The position numbers and the translations under genes were made by a program. This document shows, piece by piece, positions 12,150-64,000 of a DNA stretch of 64,000 nt (positions are counted from its first letter, which is position 1; each line of letters opens with the position of its first letter). The notes under the pieces were generated by a model. The model had not been told where the DNA came from. It saw nothing but the letters and a program-made list of their open reading frames with translations, and searched no databases. Source of the DNA: Anseranas semipalmata (lineage: Eukaryota > Chordata > Aves > Anseriformes > Anseranatidae); contig VXAA01005207.1 of the NCBI GenBank assembly GCA_013399115.1, forward strand, positions 68,790-132,789, read 5' to 3'.

Positions 12150-12777
12150 TGAACATGAGTCAGTAATATGCCCTCTAGAAAAGAAAGCCAACAGCATCCT
12201 GGACTGCAATAGGAGTGTTGTCAGCGGGCCTAGGGAGGTAATCCTTCCCCTCTGATCAACACTGGTGAGGCCACACCTGGAGCACTATGTCCAATTCTGG
12301 GCATGAGCTTACAGGAGTGGGTTCACAAAAGGCCACAAAGTTGATCAAGGGATGGAAGCCTCTGACATACAAGGAGCAGCTGAGAGCGCTAGGACTATTT
12401 CATCTGGAGAAGAGAAGGCTGAAGGGGTCTTGTCAATGTTTACAAATACGTGATAGGAAGGAATAAAGAAGATGGAGCCAGACTCTTCTCAGTGGTGTCC
12501 AGAGAATGGACAAGTGGAAATAGGCACAGACTGAAATACAGGCAATTCAATCAATTCCATCTAAGTATAAGAAAAAACTTTTTATGTTGAGGGTTGTCAA
12601 AACTGGAGCAGATTGTCCAGAGAGGTTTTGTTGTCTGCACCCCTGCAGATAATCAAAAGCTGACTGGACAGCATTCTGTGCAACCTTGTCTACTGACCCC
12701 TGCTCAGAGCAAGGGGGTTGGATAAGATGATCTCCAAAGGTCCGTTACAATTTCAAACACTCTATGATTCTGTGATT
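12150..12777 (+). mobile_element. CR1 LINE 3' fragment
   Basis: Decayed reverse-transcriptase tail ('GTGAGGCCACACCTGGAGCACTATGTCCA', then 'GAGAAGAGAAGGCTGAAGGGG') followed by the 3' untranslated part and a terminal CTATGATTCTGTGATT motif. Plus orientation, with several frameshifting changes. Confidence 0.9.
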
Positions 12778-12820
12778 TACCATAGAAACGCATCTGAGGA
12801 CAGGAGTGATGCCAGTGACT

Positions 12821-12897
12821 CATTAATTTTGTTTTGTGTGAAAAATAATTAATTAATTTTGTGTGAAAATTAATTTGTTTTGTGTGAAAAGATGTAA
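12821..12897. repeat. Short AT-rich tandem repeat
   Basis: About three imperfect copies of a roughly 23-base unit built around TTAATTTTGTTTTGTGTGAAAA, placed between the CR1 end and the following LTR. Confidence 0.8.
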
Positions 12898-12929
12898 AAT
12901 AAATACTTCGAGGCAAGGTTAGGATGATC

Positions 12930-13425
12930 CAGGCCTTAAAGATATCTAAAGGATGATTAACTTAGGAACTACTTAATCAGGAAAATTATTTCATAAGGAA
13001 ACATTGGACACATATGCCCTTGAGTGGGTTACTAATCAACTTGTTAGAAATAATTGGCTGAAAAACAAAGATACGAGTATTATAATTTGAACTATCCATG
13101 AACTATCCTCATTATAATACTAAAAATCAAGCCTCTAGGCTGAGAGACCCCAGCCCAACAAGAGACCCTTCCCCTCTGAGGATGCGCAGAATGATTTTGC
13201 AGTGTCAGCAGTATCTTAATTATGTAACCAATTAGAAGTTAGAGGATTGTACTAACATGTAAATGTAGTGATAAGAGATTGTATAAAGTGTGGCATGGAA
13301 AATCTTTAGGTGTGCCAGCTTTGTGGGAAACTACCAGGTACCCAGACTTGTGCAATTCTGAAATAAACAGTATCTCGACCTAGTGTGTGGATTGGCTTAT
13401 TGCACACCAGGTAATGAATCCGAAC
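12930..13425 (+). mobile_element. LTR-like element (avian ERV)
   Basis: AT-rich U3-like sequence, then a GTATAAAG box (13281-13288), an AATAAA signal (13362-13367) and a 'TATCTCGACCTAGTGTGTGGATTGGCTT' segment that I recognise as common in bird retroviral LTRs. The left boundary is uncertain. Confidence 0.6.
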
Positions 13426-13959
13426 CTTTATTGGACAAGAGAAGGGCTGGGAGGCCAGGAGTGCTTGTCTTTTCCAGTTATTACTGCTAAGAGATTGGCT
13501 GCTTATATGTTTTCTGGGACATGCAGACTGGGAAGTGCAATGAGGAGGGGAGCCAAATGCCGTTGGTCAATGCAGGAGGTGCATCAGCAGCTACCTGTCT
13601 TGTGTCTTTACCCTTTGGTCCCCACTGGCCAAAGGCACATGGAGAAGTAAGTGGGTCTGGGGGCACACAGTGGGAGAATGGCTGCAGCACAGGCCTTCTG
13701 TGGGCATTTCTATCAGCAGCTTCTATTGGGCTTACATGGCAAGGTTTTGGGAGTGGAGGTGCTGCAGTGGTGGACTCTGTGAGCAGAAGAGCCAGTTCCT
13801 GCCAGCTCCAAAAAAGTTTCGCCACTAGCCAGAGCTGAGCAATGCTGGTTGTGACTCCGAGAGAGCACATTGAAGAAGCAGCTGGCGCAGAGGCGTGAGG
13901 AACTGAGAGAGAAAGAATCCTGCAGCCACCAAGGTCAGTGAAGAAGGAAGGGAGGAGGT

Positions 13960-14720
13960 GCTCCAGCTGCTGGGGCAAAAGTTCCCCTGCGGCCCGTGGA
14001 GAGGCCCATGGTGGAGCAGGCTGTCCTGCAGCCCATGGGTACTACACGGAGCAGATTTCCATGCTGCAGCCCATGGAGGAGCCCATGGTGGAGCAGGTGG
14101 CTATGGCCTGAAGGAGGCTGCAGCCCATGGAGAAGAGCCCATACAGGACCAGGTGATCTGGTGGGAGCTGCTGCCTGTGGGGGACCTGTGCTGGAGCAGT
14201 TTGTTCCTGAAGGGTGGACCCCGTCGTACGGATCCATATTGGAGCAGTTCTTGATTGCTGCAGTCTGTGGAAGCCCACATAGGATCAGTTTGGGAAGGAT
14301 GGCATCCCATGGGAGGGACCCCATGCTGGAGCAGGGAAAGAGATTGACCATGAAGGAGCAACAGAGACAAAGTGTTACGGACTGACCGCAGTGCCCATTC
14401 CTCATTCCCTGGTGCTGCTCAGGCAGAGGAGGTAGAATGGGGTGGATGGGGGCAAAGGTGATTTTAGTTTGCTTTTAGTTCTCACTGCTCTAATCTGTTA
14501 GTGATAGGCAATAAATTCCATCAGTCTCCCTACACTGAGTCTGTTTAGCCCATGTTGGTAATTGGTGAGTGATCTCCTTGTCCTTATCTCAACCCTTGAG
14601 ACCTTTTCCATTGTATTTTCTCCCCCCATTACTTTGAGGAGGGAGAGTAAGAGAGTGGTGTGGTGGAGCTCAGCTAGCTGTAATTGTGAAAACACCACAC
14701 TGGTGAAACTGGTGTTTTGT
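13960..14720 (+). mobile_element. Decayed ERV/LTR-derived element with GGAGCAG repeats
   Basis: The first 300 bases consist of imperfect repeats of a unit containing CAGCCCATGG and GGTGGAGCAGG. After 14380 comes a segment with an AATAAA signal (14510-14515), 'TGAGTCTGTTTAGCCC' and 'GGTAATTGGTGAGTGATCTCC'. This order is familiar from a widespread avian LTR family. Boundaries and subfamily are not resolved; no intact coding remains. Confidence 0.55.
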
Positions 14721-14889
14721 CAACCTTTCCAGTGTGAGCATCCCAGTGAAGGGTGAGTGCCTCCCTTCAGGAGCTGGGGATGGTCATGCCGCTGAGCACC
14801 AGAAGAGCCCCTGGCCACAGCCCTTGCAGATGGCAGGTGTGGCACCATTGCCTGCTGCAGCTGTGTCCATGTGCAAAGCTGCAAACCCT

Positions 14890-15180
14890 CTTTGCTCTCA
14901 CTACATACCCATACCCATACCCACAAATATGTAACCATAAGGACTCCTACACCTCCACATTCCTTCAACATACACACACTTCTACTTATTCCCCTAAACA
15001 CCCACACATGTACATTTATACACACCCATGTACATCCCCACCACCCCACACAGCTCCGCCGACATTCTTATATATGCCTGCACCCACACATCCACCTCCA
15101 TGCATACAGCTACAGCCACACACCTTCTAGCTCATATAAAACCCCTTGCACACACACGCACACGCACACACACAGCTGTC
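14890..15180. repeat. CA-rich low-complexity tract
   Basis: Irregular mixture of CACA, CCCATA and CCACAC words, ending in a better (CA)n run at 15148-15176. Not a simple perfect microsatellite. Confidence 0.8.
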
Positions 15181-15734
15181 CCCTACCGCTTCAACTTCCC
15201 TCCTGCATGTACCACCACAAGTCTCTGTAGTCTCTAACTCTTCCCCTCTCCCTCCAGGCTCCTGCATGTCCTCTGTCTCCTCTCTGCCAGTCCTCGTTGT
15301 GTCTCCTCACCCCTGCCCTAGTCCCTGTAACCTCTCCACAGTCCAGTATCCACGATTCTGTAAGGGAGGGCCTGGGCAGATGACCTTCCTCTGGGCTCAG
15401 CAATCTGGTCTCCAGCCTCAGACCTCTGGCATCATACTCTTTCCCCTCTGAGAGCAAGAGCAAATGGTCAGGAAAGATTTTGCTGATGTGTCTGTCCCAC
15501 CTCCCTCAGCTACCACCTGCTCTGAGGCTTTGGGAGGGACCCCAAAGCCCCCATGGGCACCCGGGGGTGCTGAGTTATGCAGGGGCGGGAGAACTGGGTG
15601 AGGCTGTAAGAGTGAAGCTGTCTGTGTCGCCGAGGAGTACAGAAGAGAAACCAGCAGACAGGAACAGTGCTGCCACCACCCACTGCTGTCCCCAGACTAA
15701 GAGGAAGATACAGAACCACTTAACCCAAAATAAC
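15181..15734. other. Intergenic sequence, nothing recognised
   Basis: Pyrimidine-rich then mixed sequence between the CA-rich tract and the probable FBN3 polyadenylation signal. No gene or repeat recognised. Confidence 0.45.
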
Positions 15735-15740
15735 TTTATT
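15735..15740 (-). promoter_or_regulatory. Candidate FBN3 polyadenylation signal
   Basis: AATAAA on the minus strand (TTTATT on plus), 1.92 kb beyond the FBN3 stop. A second AATAAA lies at 15957-15962. Either could end the transcript. Confidence 0.4.
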
Positions 15741-15956
15741 GTTGCAGTTGCTTCTGTTACAAAAAGGAATTCCACAAAGAGCCATCTCTCTCTGCAGGAC
15801 AAATGGGCACAGGTTTTGGTTTCAATGCTTCCCAGAAACATCCAGCAAGAAACGTCAATACAAAAAACACCACACCAGAGAGGAATGAAGGAAACCTTGA
15901 GCTTTTTCATTTGACAGTTTTGGCTCAACACGCACACACAAACCCATCTCTGCTAA

Positions 15957-16052
15957 TTTATTATTATTAATAGTTTTTTTTTTTTTTAAAAAAAGCACCT
16001 GTTGGAAAAACAAAAACAAAACAAAAAATAATAATAATAATAACAAAAAAAA
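15957..16052. repeat. A/T-rich simple sequence
   Basis: TTATTATTAA, a T15/A7 junction, CAAAA repeats, (TAA)n and an A10 run in succession, inside the probable 3' UTR. Confidence 0.85.
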
Positions 16053-17662
16053 AACATCAGGCCACCCATCCTGTCATGAGCTCTGGAACTCTTGCAAAAC
16101 CAGAGTCTGGAGCTGCATTTATACAAAAGAATTTTCAAGTTTGACGTTAGCCCAAATACAGTATACATACACTTCCCCCACCGCATGCGGTGGCAACATA
16201 CCAGGAAAAAGCAATCCCCCTCCTCCCAAGTACCAAAAAAGCTACAGGAATATGCACTCCTCACAACAACAAGCAATCATAACTTTGGTGGTTACACATA
16301 AATATGAAAGGGTGGATGGATACAGTGCACTAACGTTGACGATTCAATACCAGCACCAGCTTCTGAAAGCACCTTAGATTTGTTGATCAGGTAGTCTTGT
16401 GTGTTACCAGAGTGAATTAGCACCTTTCTTTCCTTTGATGATGCACAGTGTTGATGCAGAACTGAAAACAGATTCATACAAAACCAGGAAATGGCATTGC
16501 AGAGACCAGCTGTGTGAAGAACACTCTTGAGGGAGCAAGAAAAGCCCACTCCATTGGAAAACAGAGGCCTGGCTATCCCTGCCTCTCTCTCCCTGCCAGG
16601 CTGAACAGCTCACCCACTCCCATCTTGCTCCTGCTGGTGGGAATTTTTTTACAGGATTTTCAAACAATCTCATCAGTGGTGGCCAGCAAATCTGCCTCTG
16701 CAGTGTGCTAACAAGTTCTCCATTCCTTCTGGCAAGGGAAGGATCCAGATGCTCTGAACCAGACTCATGACATTTTTCCTGTCAGTTTAGTTTGTTCAAC
16801 CACATTGAACAGTGCAATTATTTGCCTTCCCCCAGATCCACTCCTCACTTATATAAGGACACACTAACCCCTGGACTTGCTGGAGCTCAGGAAAAGCCCT
16901 TCCAGCTCCAATCTTTGGAGGGAGTGTATGTGTTCAGCACACTGCAGTGTGAAAACCCCATATTCCCTAGAAGAGCAGCTGGCCCTGTGATCTGGCTGCT
17001 TTGTGATGTGAGGTTAGCAATCTGAACTGCCCCTTCACTCACCAGTGTTACCTTTTCAGTTTGACAGAGGAGCCTGAAAGGACCATGGGACATAGAGAGG
17101 ACAGAGAGAGACAGAGCAGCCAGTGTAGGTATGGGAGGGTTTCTGCATCACCATAATGACAAAACAGAAAGCAAAGAAGGAACAAGAGTTGTTGGGAAAT
17201 GCACTAACGTCACACCATGTTGTAGCTCCTTCCAAAGCTGCCCCCAGGTCCCCTCCCATTTGTTGGGCTGTGGGGTGGTATATAGCCTGTGACCGTGAAG
17301 GACAGGCAGCTTCCTCATGGTACTGCCCTTGCCAGCTCACACTAACAGTATCTTGTTTAAAGGAGACAGGCAGGACCTGAGCACAGGGAGGGTGTCCCTG
17401 CTATAAGGTTTGAACCTTTGGCAAAGCTTTCATGAGCTCTTTCGTGGTGTGGTTTGGTTTTGACCCAAGCAACCCGTGAAACAGAGTATCCCTGCATGGC
17501 CCAGGTGAGTGCTGAGCCCAGCGGGACATTTCCCATCAGTTGTTCAGTGCAGTGGGGGAGGTGGCGGCAGGGGGTGCAGTGAGAGAAGAGGCAGTTGTTT
17601 CCAGGTGTGGATGGCAAGGCTAAGGACTGTACTGTCGGTTGGGTGGGTGGGTCTCATGGTTG

Positions 17663-61903
<44,241 letters not shown>

Positions 61904-62295
61904 TTAGCGGCAGGTGGATTGAGGAGTTGCAGCTTCGTAAGAAAACCAGAAAAGTGTTCTCAGTCTCTCACAGTGTGTCCTGCTCCAGGATCACACTCTT
62001 CCCCTCTGTACAAACTGCAGGAGGTGGAGATGTGTAGAAAGCTCTCTGCATGCTCTGGGAGCAGCACTACACTTGAGATTTTAGAGCTCTGGGATCTCAG
62101 GCCTTCCATGATGTCTTCATCAACATCCTTCCCCAGGGCCCCCCTTGTATCTGAAATGATCCTAGGCTTGTTCAAGCCTATAGTAGGCAGCAAAAAAACT
62201 CATACAAAAAGCCATGGACTCAGGTCCACCACTAAATGTCTCAGAGATGTGGTCCTAATGCCTCAGCAAAGCGAATCCCAGGACAATAGAAAACA

Positions 62296-62530
62296 GAACA
62301 GAACAGAATATCCTGAGTTGGAAAGGACCCACAAGGATCATTGAGTCCAACTTCTGGGTCTACACAGGACCACCCAAAAATCAGACCATGTGTCTGAGAG
62401 CATTGTCCAAACGCTTATGGAACTCCGGCAGGCTTGGTGCTGTGACCACTTCCCTGGGGAGCCTGATTCAGTGCCTGACCACCCTCTCAGTGAAGAACCT
62501 TTTCCTAATATCCAGTCTGAACTTTCCCTG
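62296..62530 (-). mobile_element. CR1 LINE 3' fragment
   Basis: Inverted CR1 ('GAGTTGGAAAGGACCCACAAGGATCATTGAG' type start, then 'CCTCTCAGTGAAGAACCTTTTCC'). It is close in sequence to the copy at 1765-2245, so probably the same subfamily. Confidence 0.9.
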
Positions 62531-62964
62531 ATAGAAGTTGGGGTACATAAACTGGGACAGAAGGTAGAGTACAATGGGGCTGACTGAAGTATGGTGGCAG
62601 GGAAGGTGCTGTTTTGTAGATCAAGAACATGGCGTGCACTTGCTCTGGGAGACAGGCCACTGAATGCCTACGGGTAAAGACAAAAGATGAAAGGAAGAGG
62701 ATATCTCAGGTAGTGTGTTGTTACTGACCCTTTGTCAAGAGCTGGGATCATCCCCTTTATGAGCAAGTTACAGGAAGCCAATAGTCTGGCCCCAGAAGTA
62801 ATGGAAGATCCAGACTCTTTGTAGACACCTGCTAATTTGGAGAAGTTACCTGGCAGAAAAGGATCTGAATCACAGATGAAACGGGGTGGCCCTGCACAGA
62901 AGGAATCCTCCTTTTGGGCTATATCAGCAGAATAGCTTTGTGTAAGCCACACGGGACAGTCTCT

Positions 62965-63490
62965 TCTCCTAACAGCTAGAGAGGTCACAGCTGGAGAGCT
63001 ACATCCAATTTTGGCACCACACATTAGAAAAGATAAAGACAAAATGGAGAAGGTTGACAAGATAAAAACAAGGATGATGAGAAGCTCAGAAACATTAACC
63101 TCAACTATTCTGTGATTATCTATGAGAAGAGATTGAGAGACTTGCATTTGTTTAGTTTCGAACAGAGAGGGTAGAGGGGTTACAGGTTGCAGTTTCCCAG
63201 CATGTAAAAAAATGTTGTAAAGGAGACAGCGATGAACGAATTTTCATGGCCAGAAAGAGAGGCAAAAAGAAGATTTCAGCTTAATTTATAATTATTTAGA
63301 TTGGAAATTAGGAAAAGCCTTTCACACTGTCAGGCAACTGGGGGGTACTTTGGAAACTCCTTCATCAGAAGCTCTACTAAACAAGTAGCTAGAGACATGC
63401 AATTTGCATTTGATATCATGCCGCTGGAGGGAGATAATCAGTGATCTCCTGAAAAATCCTTCCAGACCCATTGTTCCTACTACACTTCTC
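62965..63490 (+). mobile_element. Highly decayed CR1-like LINE fragment
   Basis: Weak but ordered matches to the CR1 tail ('GGAGAGCTACATCCAATTTTGGCACCACA', then 'TTAGATTGGAAATTAGGAAAAGC'). Plus orientation, old. Confidence 0.55.
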
Positions 63491-64000
63491 ACTTTGTTCC
63501 TAGCCTCACCCTGCTGCTTTTCCAGGTAATATGGCCTCATCTAAGTACTGCTGCACAACATGGCCTTCTTGGAGGTTACAAAAAAATCAGCCTTGGGGTA
63601 AGCAGAAGCCAGAGTGAGAAATTTTTGCTCCATGTACTGTGCTAAGTTATACAAGAGGGGTACCAGCCATTGACTGCAAAAAAAAAAAAAANATGCTGAC
63701 AGGGAAATTTGATGTTGCTCCTTGTTCACATGGGACATTACCTTCTCATAATTCTTTTTTAGCAGTCCCTCACCTGGAACACCACTGTGCTGCAAGACAC
63801 TGACAGAACAAGTTTGCTAGAAACCTCTATATTAAGATAAAAATTCCCTCAAACCCTATTTTTTTGTCAACACAAAATGTTGTTAAAATATAGTTCAGCT
63901 CTTGAAAAAGACTCTATAAGTTCCTGGACTGGTGTTAGCCAATTCTAAGGTAGATAAAGGCAGAAGAAACAACTTCTCCTAGACAGATTGTGGGATACTG

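Larger units (their letters stand above)
15735..17662 (-). other. FBN3: Probable FBN3 3' UTR
   Basis: Non-coding sequence between the fibrillin stop and the last plausible AATAAA. It is free of obvious transposons apart from A/T-rich simple sequence at 15957-16052, which fits a retained UTR. Extent is inferred from the signal and from the long UTRs known for fibrillins. Confidence 0.4.

Noticed and set aside
16178..16193. Perfect 16-base palindrome CCACCGCATGCGGTGG in the probable FBN3 3' UTR
   Set aside because: About one such palindrome is expected by chance in 64 kb, and it has no loop or partner.

Overview
This is a vertebrate, almost certainly avian, nuclear window. The bird signature is several CR1 LINE copies ending in the ATTCTATG-type 3' motif, solo or decayed LTRs of avian endogenous retroviruses, and compact introns. 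There is one assembly gap (11347-11516) and one isolated ambiguous base (63692). The species cannot be named from the sequence.

Layout: 1-5388 is non-coding flank with a compound microsatellite, a perfect 34-bp hairpin and a CR1. A single coding exon at 5389-5643 (+) encodes cortexin-1 (CTXN1), followed by a probable 3' UTR. From about 6.8 to 15.7 kb lies a repeat-rich spacer with CR1s, several LTR elements (one apparently nested around the gap) and low-complexity DNA.

From 61878 down to 17663 the minus strand carries 52 coding exons of a fibrillin, best called FBN3. They run in one uninterrupted frame (7013 coding bases, about 2336 residues) from cbEGF4 to the stop codon. They include TB2, hybrid 2, TB3-TB7, cbEGF4-43 and the C-terminal unique domain with a furin-type site. 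The 5' part (signal peptide, N-terminal domain, EGF1-3, hybrid 1, cbEGF1-3, TB1, EGF4 and the linker region) is not here and must lie above 64000. A 3' UTR of up to about 1.9 kb is plausible (15.7-17.66 kb).

CTXN1 and FBN3 are unrelated in function: a small neuronal membrane protein and an extracellular microfibril protein. They point towards each other. The cortexin and fibrillin families are neighbours at their paralogous loci too, which supports the FBN3 call. I found no novel gene system. The most unusual features are a roughly 100-copy perfect (AAAAGG) array inside a 731-bp pure purine tract in the largest FBN3 intron, a calcium-ligand substitution in cbEGF27, the nested LTRs at the gap, a perfect hairpin near 1.4 kb, and a 28-bp copy of a splice-acceptor region 3.4 kb from its source.
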